Shown here: one piece after another, positions 14,121 to 22,086 of the stretch | Numbering within the stretch: the first letter of the stretch is position 1 | How the letters are laid out: the number at the start of each line of letters is the position of its first letter | Notes under the pieces: model-generated | The model's input: the letters and a program-made list of their open reading frames with translations, nothing else | Told to the model about the DNA's origin: nothing | Database searches by the model: none | Position numbers and translations under genes: made by a program | NCBI GenBank assembly: GCA_019057975.1 | Contig: JAHLWJ010000015.1 | Span: 1-28,289, forward strand | Direction of reading: 5' to 3' | Source: Promethearchaeota archaeon | GTDB taxonomy: Archaea > Asgardarchaeota > Lokiarchaeia > Sigynarchaeales > SOKP01 | DNA length: 28,289 bases

Positions 14121-15290
14121 ATGCCCAATAAAAGAGTTTTCAGCAAATTTGCACTAATCGGAGAGGATTTAGTGCTTAAGAGAGATGTTTTTATAGAAAT
14201 AGATGAAAATGGAATTATTTTGGAAATTAATCATAAAAATCCAGAAACATCTATCGAAATTGCGGAAAACACACAAAATCATTTATTATTGCCGGGTTTA
14301 ATTAATTCTCATACCCATATTGGAGATAATTTTGCGAAAGAATTAGGATTTAATAAAGACTTAACTGAAGTTGTAGCACCACCGTTTGGTCTCAAACATA
14401 AATTGCTTAGGCAAACTTCTGAAGAGATCATAATTAAAGGTATTAAAAATGCAACCTTAGAAATGCTTTCAAATGGAATAACTTGTTTTATTGATTTCAG
14501 GGAAGGGGGTGTTGATGGTGTAAAACTTTTAAAAAAAACTATAGAACAATTTCCAATAAAATGTTTGATTTTCGGTCGATTTATGGATGAAAGTGAAATA
14601 GATTTAATTTTTGAATTAGCGGATGGTCTTGGATTGGCTAGTTATGACAAAATTTCTGCTAACAATAAGAAATTCGTTTCTAAATCAAAACAAAATACTA
14701 AAAAACTAATTTCTTGCCATTGCGCTGAAAGAAATCGCAATTTAAGGTTAATAAGTGATATGTTTAACGATAATTTAGTTGATATAATCGTTCATGGAAC
14801 AAAATTTATTAAGGAGGATTTAGAAAGAATTCAAAAAGAAAAGATATCATTTGTTTTATGTCCTCGGTGTAATGGATATTTTGGAGTGGGATTTCCACCT
14901 ATTACAGAAATTTTAAGATTAAAAATCCCTATATCTTTAGGAACAGATAATTTAATGGCTAATAATTCTGATTTATTTGAAGAAATGCGTTATTTATATC
15001 GAATTTCAAGGGTTTTAGGGAGTTATGATAAAACAATACAATTAACCTCTAAAGAATTATTAAAAATGGTGACAATTAATGCAGCTAAAAACTTTCATTT
15101 GGAAACTAAACATGGTGCTATATCAGTAGGAAGATATGCAGATTTCTTCGTGATAAACTTAAATGATTCAAACCTTTACGTAAATGAGCTAGATGAAAGC
15201 AATATCCTTGATATAATTGTTCAAAGAACAAGATCAGAAAATATTATAAAAACCTATATAAAAGGAGAAGTGGTATTTGAGAGAAACTGA
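14121..15290 (+). CDS. COG0402-type amidohydrolase/deaminase, candidate pyrimidine deaminase of FO/riboflavin synthesis
   Basis: A 389-residue metal-dependent hydrolase of the amidohydrolase superfamily, in the branch of cytosine, guanine and SAH/MTA deaminases. The TIM barrel carries all expected metal and catalytic residues: H64 and H66 in SHTHIGD, H200 and E203 in SCHCAERN, H225 in IVHGT and D276 in LGTDN. A small N-terminal beta sandwich (1-55) and a C-terminal return (HGAISVGRYADFFVINL) complete the family layout. An extra Cys pair occurs in VLCPRCNGYFG. The gene overlaps arfC by 14 bases and leads an operon ending in cofG and cofH. FO synthesis needs 5-amino-6-ribitylamino-uracil, made by deaminating the product of ArfC. 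To my knowledge the archaeal deaminase for this step was not firmly assigned, so this context suggests that role. An unrelated nucleoside deaminase remains possible. Confidence 0.85.
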   Translation: MPNKRVFSKFALIGEDLVLKRDVFIEIDENGIILEINHKNPETSIEIAENTQNHLLLPGLINSHTHIGDNFAKELGFNKDLTEVVAPPFGLKHKLLRQTSEEIIIKGIKNATLEMLSNGITCFIDFREGGVDGVKLLKKTIEQFPIKCLIFGRFMDESEIDLIFELADGLGLASYDKISANNKKFVSKSKQNTKKLISCHCAERNRNLRLISDMFNDNLVDIIVHGTKFIKEDLERIQKEKISFVLCPRCNGYFGVGFPPITEILRLKIPISLGTDNLMANNSDLFEEMRYLYRISRVLGSYDKTIQLTSKELLKMVTINAAKNFHLETKHGAISVGRYADFFVINLNDSNLYVNELDESNILDIIVQRTRSENIIKTYIKGEVVFERN

Positions 15291-15945
15291 AAAACCATAT
15301 ATTATATTAAGCTCAGCGATGACGATCGATGGAAAAATTGCTTCTAAAACGGGAGATCCGGAGTTATCTGATGAAGCTGATTGGAAAGAAGTTCATAAAT
15401 TAAGAACACAGGTTGATGCTATAATGGTTGGGAAAGGTACAATTTTAAAAGATAATCCAAAATTGCATATTAAATTTTATGACCATACTGGCTACTATAG
15501 AATTGTTGTAGATAGCAACCTTACCATCCCAATTGAATCCAATGTCATTTCTTTTCAACCAGAGGTTTATCCTACAATAATTTGCACAACTGAAAACGTA
15601 TCTCTCAATGAGATAAAAAAGTATGAAGAGAAAAAAGTTAAAGTTATCAAAGCGGGAACGAGAGAACGTGTGGATTTAAAAAAACTCATGCCACATTTAA
15701 AGGATTGTGGAATAAATTCTATTTTACTAGAAGGTGGAGGAAATTTGAATTGGAGTTTTATAGAAGAAGATTTAATTGATGAAATAAGACTTACTGTAGC
15801 ACCTTGGATTGTAGGTGGGAAAGAAGCAATTAGTTTAGTGGAGGGAATAGGTTTTGATAAAATGATTGATGCATTAAGATTTGATTTAATCGAAATAAAT
15901 AACAGGAATAATTATGTAATTTTAAGATATCGTAGGAAGCAATGA
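15277..15945 (+). CDS. arfC: 2,5-diamino-6-ribosylamino-4(3H)-pyrimidinone 5'-phosphate reductase (ArfC)
   Basis: A 222-residue RibD C-terminal/DHFR-like reductase. It reduces the ribose of the diaminopyrimidinone phosphate to ribityl in archaeal riboflavin and FO synthesis, using NAD(P)H. Family features: PYIILSSAMTIDGKIASKTGDPELSDEADW at the N-terminus, then LRTQVDAIMVGKGTILKDNPKL, the VDSNLTIP strand, ILLEGGGNLNWSFIEEDLIDE with the Gly-rich NADP loop, and the C-terminal APWIVGGKEA. The bacterial RibD deaminase domain is absent, as in other archaea. Start is a TTG at 15277 with an AAAGGAG site about nine bases upstream; it overlaps the amidohydrolase by 14 bases. Its TGA overlaps the ATG of cofG (ATGA), indicating tight translational coupling along the operon. 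Confidence 0.93.
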   Translation: MRETEKPYIILSSAMTIDGKIASKTGDPELSDEADWKEVHKLRTQVDAIMVGKGTILKDNPKLHIKFYDHTGYYRIVVDSNLTIPIESNVISFQPEVYPTIICTTENVSLNEIKKYEEKKVKVIKAGTRERVDLKKLMPHLKDCGINSILLEGGGNLNWSFIEEDLIDEIRLTVAPWIVGGKEAISLVEGIGFDKMIDALRFDLIEINNRNNYVILRYRRKQ

Positions 15946-17045
15946 TGAATGAAGAAAAAATTGAACTGCTAAAAAGTCTTTCCATTAAAAGATTAAGAGA
16001 GAAAGTCAAAGATATAAAATCCGCAGTACCTAAAGAAAAAAGATTTGTGATTACTTATTCAAAAAATTTTACACTCTCATTATCAAATTATTGTCAAAAT
16101 TTCTGTAGTTATTGTTTTTATAACCATAAAATCCCTAAAATAGATGGAGAACGAAATATCATATTACTTGGAAACGAGCAAATGCGAACTATAATTCAGA
16201 GAGGAATTAGTTTCAATTGTAAAGAGGCTTTAATATTATCTGGAGAAAAACCAGATAGTTTTAAGGAAGTGAAGGATGAACTAAAAAAAAGAGATTGTAG
16301 TGATTTTATTGAATTTGTAAAGGACATATCTGCATATTTATTAGATTTTAATCTATTACCTCACACTAATTTAGGAATACTTACTTTTGATGAATTGAAA
16401 CTATTAAAAGATTATAACGCTAGTATGGGTTTGATGCTTGAGAGTACTAGTATGAAACTATTCGAGAAAGGTGAGGTACATGAACAATCACCAGGAAAAA
16501 TCCCTTCTAAACGGATTGAGCATATAAATAATGCAGGAAAATTAAGAATACCCTTTACCACAGGATTATTATTAGGGATTGGGGAATCTTTCGATGATAG
16601 AATAAGAGATTTGTTATTAATTAAAAGCATTTACGAAACCTATGGTCATATACAAGAGGTAATAATCCAAAACTTTGTAGAAAAACCAGGAATTTTGTAT
16701 AAACCAAAAATAGCAATTAAAATTGAAGATATTTTAAGAATTGTAGGGATTGCGAAAATTATTTTTGAAAATGAAATTTCCATCCAAGTTCCACCTAATC
16801 TAATATCTGGATATGAAAAAGAATTAATTGAAATGGGAATAAATGATTTTGGCGGAATATCTCCAATTACTTTAGATTATATTAACCCAGAAAATAAGTG
16901 GCCTCAAATTGATGAATTAAAAAAAATCTGTGGATCTAAAGGTTATATACTTAAAGAGAGGCTCCCAATCTATGATAAGTTTATTAATAAAAACGATTTT
17001 TGCCCAAAAAGTATTAAAAAAACTATAGATAATATAAATTATTAA
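15942..17045 (+). CDS. cofG: 7,8-didemethyl-8-hydroxy-5-deazariboflavin (FO) synthase subunit CofG
   Basis: A 367-residue radical SAM enzyme that with CofH builds FO, the chromophore of F420, from a tyrosine-derived adduct and 5-amino-6-ribitylamino-uracil. The [4Fe-4S] motif C51-x3-C55-x2-C58 (NYCQNFCSYCFY) follows the typical FVITYSKNFTLSLSN segment. Downstream are PHTNLGIL, SMGLMLEST, the PFTTGLLLGIGES loop that helps bind SAM, and VIIQNF, all in CofG order. The ATG overlaps the arfC stop; a second in-frame ATG follows directly. The stop shares one base with the cofH start. Length and motifs leave little doubt, and separate CofG and CofH is the archaeal form (fused in actinobacteria). Confidence 0.95.
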   Translation: MMNEEKIELLKSLSIKRLREKVKDIKSAVPKEKRFVITYSKNFTLSLSNYCQNFCSYCFYNHKIPKIDGERNIILLGNEQMRTIIQRGISFNCKEALILSGEKPDSFKEVKDELKKRDCSDFIEFVKDISAYLLDFNLLPHTNLGILTFDELKLLKDYNASMGLMLESTSMKLFEKGEVHEQSPGKIPSKRIEHINNAGKLRIPFTTGLLLGIGESFDDRIRDLLLIKSIYETYGHIQEVIIQNFVEKPGILYKPKIAIKIEDILRIVGIAKIIFENEISIQVPPNLISGYEKELIEMGINDFGGISPITLDYINPENKWPQIDELKKICGSKGYILKERLPIYDKFINKNDFCPKSIKKTIDNINY

Positions 17046-18175
17046 TGTTAGCTTCTCAGATGTTCAGTCAAATAAAAACAGATATAAAGGAAATCTTAGA
17101 AAAAGCGTTGAAAAATGAGGAAATTTCCTCTAATGAAGCGTTAAAATTATTAAAAGTTAGTGGAAAAGAATTTTTTGCATTACAGTATGTAGCAAATAAA
17201 ATTTGTTTTGAAAAGAAAGAAGATATCGTATCTTTTGTGATTAATCGAAATATAAATTTTACAAATATATGTTTTCATGGATGTAAATTTTGCTCATTTA
17301 GTTTACCAGCTAATCACAAAGATGCATTTTTACTATCTTTAGATGAAATTAGAGATAGGGTATTTGAAGCGAAAAATTCAAATTGCTCAGAAGTGTGTAT
17401 TCAAGGTGGAATAAATCCTGAATTAACATTTGATTTCTATTTAGATATTCTCAAAGTGGTTAAAAATGTTGATAGAAATATGCATACTCATGCGTTTTCT
17501 CCACAAGAAATCTACTTCATGTCGAAATTATATGGAAGTTCAATAGAAAATACCTTAAAAGAGCTAAAAAAAGCAGGATTAGATTCAATTCCAGGAACGG
17601 CAGCAGAGATTTTAGTTGATGAAATTAGGAAAATTGTATGCCCTGATAAAGTCTCCACTCAGCAATGGATTGATATTATCACTATGGCACATAACCTTGA
17701 GATCCCAACAACCGCAACTATAATGTATGGACACATTGAATCTTTGGAGGATAGAATTAAACATTTAGAAGTTTTGAAAGGTATTCAGAAGGAGACTAAT
17801 GGATTTACAGAGTTCGTACCTTTATCATTTGTAAAAGAAAATCCCATTTTATCTAGATTAGAAGATCATCCCTTAAAACCAAGTTATGGGATAGCAGATT
17901 TAAAATTATTTTGTTTGTCTCGAATATTTCTAAATAATTACATTGATAATTTACAATGTTCATGGGTAAAGCTTGGACCTCGACTTGCTCAAGTCTCTTT
18001 AAATTATGGTGTAAACGATTTTTCGGGAACTTTAATGGAAGAAAACATTTCCAGAAGTGCTGGAGCGGAATTTGGTCAGTATTTAGCTCCAGAAGAAATT
18101 ATCAAAATAATTAAAGCAGCTGGCAAGAAACCAGCTCAGAGAGATACTTTATATAAAATATTGAAATATTATTAA
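17045..18175 (+). CDS. cofH: 5-amino-6-(D-ribitylamino)uracil--L-tyrosine 4-hydroxyphenyl transferase CofH
   Basis: A 376-residue radical SAM enzyme that joins the hydroxybenzyl group of tyrosine to 5-amino-6-ribitylamino-uracil, the first half of FO synthesis. The N-terminal helical part (ISSNEALKLLKVSGKEFFALQYVAN) resembles the MqnE/MqnC/ThiH-related branch. The cluster motif C76-x3-C80-x2-C83 lies in TNICFHGCKFCSF. Then come EVCIQGGINPE, HTHAFSPQEI, AGLDSIPGTAAEIL, the ATIMYGHIE segment and the C-terminal GGTL-like region (FSGTLMEENISRSAGAEFG). It overlaps cofG by one base and is the last gene of the run. It ends three bases from the convergent dehydrogenase gene. Confidence 0.95.
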   Translation: MLASQMFSQIKTDIKEILEKALKNEEISSNEALKLLKVSGKEFFALQYVANKICFEKKEDIVSFVINRNINFTNICFHGCKFCSFSLPANHKDAFLLSLDEIRDRVFEAKNSNCSEVCIQGGINPELTFDFYLDILKVVKNVDRNMHTHAFSPQEIYFMSKLYGSSIENTLKELKKAGLDSIPGTAAEILVDEIRKIVCPDKVSTQQWIDIITMAHNLEIPTTATIMYGHIESLEDRIKHLEVLKGIQKETNGFTEFVPLSFVKENPILSRLEDHPLKPSYGIADLKLFCLSRIFLNNYIDNLQCSWVKLGPRLAQVSLNYGVNDFSGTLMEENISRSAGAEFGQYLAPEEIIKIIKAAGKKPAQRDTLYKILKYY

Positions 18176-18178
18176 TTA

Positions 18179-20035
18179 TTAGTGAGTTTGTAAATATTCT
18201 AAAATATAGCGTTGTGTTATCAGATCCGAATTAACCATACCTAAAACTTTTCCTTGTTCCACTACAGGCATCGCAGAAATTTGATATTGCTCTAGTTCTC
18301 GAACAATATCTAGGATAGAAAATTCTGGAGATGCCGTAATGACATCCTTAGTCATTACTTTTTCAAGTTCGACGTCACAACTATTAGAAGCTACGGCAGA
18401 AGTTACATCCCAATCTGTTACTACTCCTACAAGCTTATTTTGAGAAAGTACAGCGATTATTCCACTATTTTTTTCAATCATTAGGGCAGCAGCTTCTTGG
18501 ATCCTACTATTTACATCAACAGTTGGTATTGAAATCATAATATCTTTTGCTGTACGTTCACTTTCCTTAGCAGTTAAACGTTGAAGACTAATGCGTTCGG
18601 CTGCTGTTGAAGGGAGCATATCTGGATTCGCTGCTAGTAAATCAACCAATTCAATCATATTGTGATGAATAACATCTTCTCTATATTCCTCTCCAGCTTT
18701 TAAGCGCCGTTTTGACAGCTCAGAAAAATCTTTTGCGTGATCTTTCAACCATTTTTCTACAGCTTTACTATTACCTAACATTTCTTCAGGTATTTGTAAA
18801 TAATCCTGTGATTTAATAATATGTTCTTGAGCAGCAAAGATTACGCCACCAGAATTAACTAAGTAATCATTTGCGATCATTACACCTTTCTCTCTATATA
18901 CAATTTGTTCCATTCGAGTTCGTGCAGCCTTTCTGTTTGGATCTGGGCTGTATGTGTTAGCTCCTTCTACAATTAACGCCCAGTCACCCATACGGTCAAC
19001 TGTTATTGAGGGGGATTCAGATAGGCGTACGCCTAAATAATTAAAAACAGGTGCGGCAGGCATTAAACAAAAAGCATTCTCAAGGAGTAAATTATTTCTA
19101 TTCGTGGAAAATTTGGTAGGGTGTTTGTAACCTTCTGATATTATTTTTTCTTGAAAATAATTATTAGTTACTAGGCGTTTTTCTTCCCATAATTTGAAAA
19201 GATCATTAATCGGCAAACCAGATTCATTAAATAAGTAACCTTCTAAATCGCTTATGCCTATTACATTAGCTTCAGGAATTCTTTCTTTCATTATACGTGC
19301 AGCATGTGCTCCAACAGCACCAAAACCCTGAATTAGAACTTTAAGATCATTTGTTTCTGGAATTTCTAAATTAGCAAATTGAGAGAGTACTCTTAATCTA
19401 GGCATGATTTCCAATAATGTTTGTAATGCAATAACCACCCCTCCAGCAGCAGCACCGAGTTCATCAATTCGATTACCCCCCATGTCAGCAGGTTTCGATA
19501 GAACGCAATCTATACCATTTTCTGTTGCAATAGTCTTCATATCAGCATCATTAGTGCCAACATCTGGTCCGGGCAAAAAAATGTCGATATATCGGTGTAT
19601 TAATTTAGCAAAACCACGAATAATTTCATTCCGATGTTCTATAGTGATATCTCTCTCAGCAACGATCCCAGACTTCCCTCCACCGTAGGGAAGATTAGCT
19701 GCTGCATTTTTTAATGTCATACCTCTAGCTAAATTATGAATATCTGACGGTGTTATATTAGGTAGCATCCTAATTCCCCCCATACTCGGTTGCCCCATAC
19801 TTAGATTGTCGACTACAAGATAACCCCCCATTTCTATTGGTGATTTTTCATCCCAAATGCATGAAACGAGGTAAGGTCCTAATTTATCAACAATAATTCC
19901 AAGTCTGGATAAAAGATGTTCGTCTACATTACTAAATTCTAAATAACACTTTCCATTATCTTTTTTAAGATGGGTTTTAAGAGTAGCTTCTGGTAACCGT
20001 TCTTTAAGTAACTTTTCCATTTTTTTTGGAATCAT
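18179..20035 (-). CDS. glutamate/leucine-type amino acid dehydrogenase fused to a CBS-domain pair
   Basis: A 618-residue fusion. Residues ~1-480 are a Glu/Leu/Phe/Val dehydrogenase, which interconverts an amino acid with its 2-oxoacid and ammonia. Substrate lysines occur in ARGMTLKNAAANLPYGGGK, the catalytic Asp in GPDVGTND, and the dinucleotide fold in IQGFGAVGAHAARI. NSGGVIFAA is also in place. GGGKSGI differs from the usual GGGKGGI of glutamate dehydrogenases, so substrate preference is open. Residues ~495-618 are two CBS motifs (SGIIAVLSQNKLVGVVTDWDV and ISAMPVVEQGKVLGMVNSDL), which usually bind adenosine nucleotides and suggest allosteric control by energy state. Typical enzymes are 415-450 residues without CBS. 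The gene has an AAAAGGAAG ribosome binding site and stands alone, tail-to-tail with cofH. Confidence 0.92.
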   Translation of the reverse strand: MIPKKMEKLLKERLPEATLKTHLKKDNGKCYLEFSNVDEHLLSRLGIIVDKLGPYLVSCIWDEKSPIEMGGYLVVDNLSMGQPSMGGIRMLPNITPSDIHNLARGMTLKNAAANLPYGGGKSGIVAERDITIEHRNEIIRGFAKLIHRYIDIFLPGPDVGTNDADMKTIATENGIDCVLSKPADMGGNRIDELGAAAGGVVIALQTLLEIMPRLRVLSQFANLEIPETNDLKVLIQGFGAVGAHAARIMKERIPEANVIGISDLEGYLFNESGLPINDLFKLWEEKRLVTNNYFQEKIISEGYKHPTKFSTNRNNLLLENAFCLMPAAPVFNYLGVRLSESPSITVDRMGDWALIVEGANTYSPDPNRKAARTRMEQIVYREKGVMIANDYLVNSGGVIFAAQEHIIKSQDYLQIPEEMLGNSKAVEKWLKDHAKDFSELSKRRLKAGEEYREDVIHHNMIELVDLLAANPDMLPSTAAERISLQRLTAKESERTAKDIMISIPTVDVNSRIQEAAALMIEKNSGIIAVLSQNKLVGVVTDWDVTSAVASNSCDVELEKVMTKDVITASPEFSILDIVRELEQYQISAMPVVEQGKVLGMVNSDLITQRYILEYLQTH

Positions 20036-20052
20036 GATTTTCTTCCTTTTAA

Positions 20053-20094
20053 CTTAGTTTTATTGCTAAGACAATAGGATTATTCAACTTAGCA
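20053..20094 (-). promoter_or_regulatory. CTTAG(CA) half-sites upstream of the CBS-dehydrogenase
   Basis: Three copies of a short element lie within 42 bases: CTTAG at 20053-20057, TGCTAAG at 20064-20070 and CTTAGCA at 20088-20094. The last two form a 7-bp inverted repeat with 17 bases between, close to the gene start at 20035. This could be an operator, but the elements are short in an AT-rich context. Confidence 0.3.
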
Positions 20095-20195
20095 TTTTTT
20101 TTAAAGATTTCATTATTAAATATACTTTCACTTTTGATAAATTCATTTAGTAATTTTTATTAAAATCAAATCATTTTACCAATATAAAAATAATA

Positions 20196-20495
20196 TTGGT
20201 GTTAATTATTACAGTTAGCATAATCGCTGCAGTTAAAGTAAAAGAAGGCAAAATGTCAGAAGCCATGGAAGTCTTAAAAGAAATAGTACCTAAAATTAGG
20301 GAATCTGAACCAGGTTTATTAGCATACATTCCACATACAGTACAACAAGATCCAAATGCTATTATTTTTTATGAAAAATATGCTGATGGAGATGCTGTGA
20401 AGCAACATATGGCAAATTTAGCCAAGAACATGGAGAAGTTTTCTCCACTCTTAGAACCTGGAATGGATCTAAAAAATTGTTCTGAAATAGTATAA
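20196..20495 (+). CDS. small ABM-fold (antibiotic biosynthesis monooxygenase-like) protein
   Basis: A protein of about 98 residues with the dimeric alpha-beta barrel of the ABM/YgiN family. The pattern is typical: a first strand SIIAAVKVKEG, then KMSEAMEVLKEIVPKIRESEPGLLAY, a strand with PNAIIFYEKYADGDAVKQHM, and the helix LAKNMEKFSPLL. E-x-G-x(2)-xY near the middle and FxExW/Y-like EKYAD are hallmark positions. Members range from quinol monooxygenases to haem-degrading enzymes and sensors, mostly uncharacterised. No cofactor residues can be assigned. Translation begins at TTG 20196 or GTG 20199; no strong ribosome site is visible, and a TATAAAAATAAT-like stretch just upstream suggests a leaderless transcript. 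It is divergent from the dehydrogenase and convergent with the DHPS-like gene. Confidence 0.75.
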   Translation: MVLIITVSIIAAVKVKEGKMSEAMEVLKEIVPKIRESEPGLLAYIPHTVQQDPNAIIFYEKYADGDAVKQHMANLAKNMEKFSPLLEPGMDLKNCSEIV

Positions 20496-20502
20496 AAATT
20501 TC

Positions 20503-20511
20503 TTTTTTTTT
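20503..20511 (+). terminator. oligo-T terminator after the ABM-fold gene
   Basis: A run of nine T about eight bases after the stop codon at 20495, between two convergent genes. Oligo-T without a hairpin is the usual archaeal terminator. Confidence 0.4.
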
Positions 20512-20514
20512 TAT

Positions 20515-22086
20515 TTATTCATCTTGAATATACGGTTTTCCTAACCACAAGCATATTTCTGCTTTTTTTAGTTCTCGTCCAAGATAATTTAGATGATATA
20601 AATCTTTAGTTAAATTATAGTTGATAACTTCTTTACTAATAGTCTCAGCGTTGTCTCCAATAAAAGTCTGTAGTAAAGTCTCATCATTTGAGTAAAAAAG
20701 AACATATATCTTTTTAGCATATTGATTTGAGTAAATTCTAAAGTAGCCTTTCTTATCTGGAGTGTATTCGACTATTGGTTGTTCTATTAAGACTGATCTG
20801 TTCTGGTTGATTATAGGTATTTCTTGGCTAGTTTTTCCTTTAGCTTTAAAAACAGATAATCCTTGATTAATTGGAGGTGTTTGTTTGAATTTTGCAATAT
20901 AATTTAATTTTATACTTTCTTTCAGTTCCCTTACTCCCCCAAATAATTTTGTGCTATGCTCAACTGTAAAAAGAATTCCCATATCTAATTCAATTGCTAT
21001 ACTCGCTAAAAGACCATTAATTCCTACGGAATCAATATCCATAAGCTCCACTACATTTGAGATGCCAAAAAATAGTGGAATTTCAAGATTTCTACGTTTT
21101 TCTCCCATTATTTTTTTCTTATAAAGGAAATAAGCTTCAAGAGAATTACAGATTCCTGGACTAATAGGAGTTTCTAATAAGGGATCAGCTATTAGCTTCT
21201 TAAATCCATTAGCTTGCATTTCTATTATTAATTTAAACAAATTTTTTACACGAATTTCAGGTTCTTTAGGAAAATATGCTTGTTTCATATTAGTAGGGAG
21301 AATAACGATAGGAATATTCTTAGGGAGATTCAAGAATTCTTTGTAATTACCCAAATCTAGACTTAGAATAAGATCAATATCTTGATCTATTGCTGCATTG
21401 ATTTCTTTACTATCCATAGAATCAATACTTATTAAAACATCAAATTTAGACCTGATTAAGTCGATTATTTCCTTAATTCTTTCTGGATTAGGTTTATTAG
21501 ATATACATCCAATGTCTATAATGTCTGCCCCTGAAGCTATATAATGCTTTACTTTTTTGAGAATATTATCATTGTCTTTAATTGTACAATTTACTATTTC
21601 AGCTATTATTGGAGGTGGTAAATACCTACCTATTATTAGATTGGATTTTTCCTTATTGATATAAAATGTATGATTCCCTAGCTCTTCCTTTGCAATTATT
21701 AGTTGTTTTTTTACAAAATCATGGTATTCACTTTCTCCAGAAACCTCTAGTAATCTATTTGCTGGAAGGTTGGTTGACAACTCAATTTTATCTAGATTTT
21801 TTAAGATAACTGGTAAATCAGAAGCAAATTCAGGTCCTTTTCTAATTTTAATAAAAAAAATTTCTTCCAATTTAGATGAATCCCATTGGACAAAACCAGG
21901 TAATAAGACCAAATCATAGTTAAAAATTTGTGTCTTTTCTAAAATTGATGATGTTTCTTGCTCTGTCAGAAACGCCGAAATTGATGTAGGTGCTTTAATT
22001 ATGTTTATTCTATGTTCTTTTACAGAAATAACTATCTTTTCTATTATGTTATAGCTATTTTGCCCAGTGATTATTAAAATTTTAAT
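20515..22086 (-). CDS. dihydropteroate-synthase-like protein (TIGR00284/DUF6513-DUF4346 type), probable ATT start
   Basis: A predicted 523-residue archaeal protein. From an ATT at 22086 the N-terminal ~160 residues match the domain preceding the DHPS-like barrel: KILIITGQNSYNIIEKIVI, then INIIKAPTSISAFLT, DLVLLPGF and IRKGPEFASDLPVIL. The pterin-binding TIM barrel (~170-400) contains SGADIIDIGCISNKPNPERI, VLISIDSMDSKEINAAI, IADPLLETPISPGICNSLEAY, FFGISNVVEL and GINGLLASIAIELDMGILF. A C-terminal domain ends LGRELKKAEICLWLGKPYI. Homologues are common in methanogens and others with methanopterin-type cofactors, but their reaction is not established to my knowledge; true DHPS activity should not be assumed. 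The first ordinary start codon (TTG 21912) would remove 58 residues of the conserved N-terminal fold. It overlaps the DUF1464 stop by a few bases, so the two are probably coupled. Confidence 0.85.
   Translation of the reverse strand: MKILIITGQNSYNIIEKIVISVKEHRINIIKAPTSISAFLTEQETSSILEKTQIFNYDLVLLPGFVQWDSSKLEEIFFIKIRKGPEFASDLPVILKNLDKIELSTNLPANRLLEVSGESEYHDFVKKQLIIAKEELGNHTFYINKEKSNLIIGRYLPPPIIAEIVNCTIKDNDNILKKVKHYIASGADIIDIGCISNKPNPERIKEIIDLIRSKFDVLISIDSMDSKEINAAIDQDIDLILSLDLGNYKEFLNLPKNIPIVILPTNMKQAYFPKEPEIRVKNLFKLIIEMQANGFKKLIADPLLETPISPGICNSLEAYFLYKKKIMGEKRRNLEIPLFFGISNVVELMDIDSVGINGLLASIAIELDMGILFTVEHSTKLFGGVRELKESIKLNYIAKFKQTPPINQGLSVFKAKGKTSQEIPIINQNRSVLIEQPIVEYTPDKKGYFRIYSNQYAKKIYVLFYSNDETLLQTFIGDNAETISKEVINYNLTKDLYHLNYLGRELKKAEICLWLGKPYIQDE

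Noticed and set aside
13047..18175. F420 and methanopterin genes as evidence for methanogenesis
   Set aside because: These cofactors are widespread in non-methanogenic archaea, including Asgard lineages, and no methyl-coenzyme M reductase gene is visible.
21912..21914. TTG 21912 as start of the DHPS-like gene
   Set aside because: It would delete 58 residues that match the conserved N-terminal fold of the family, and it has no convincing ribosome site; ATT 22086 with GTGAT four bases upstream fits better.
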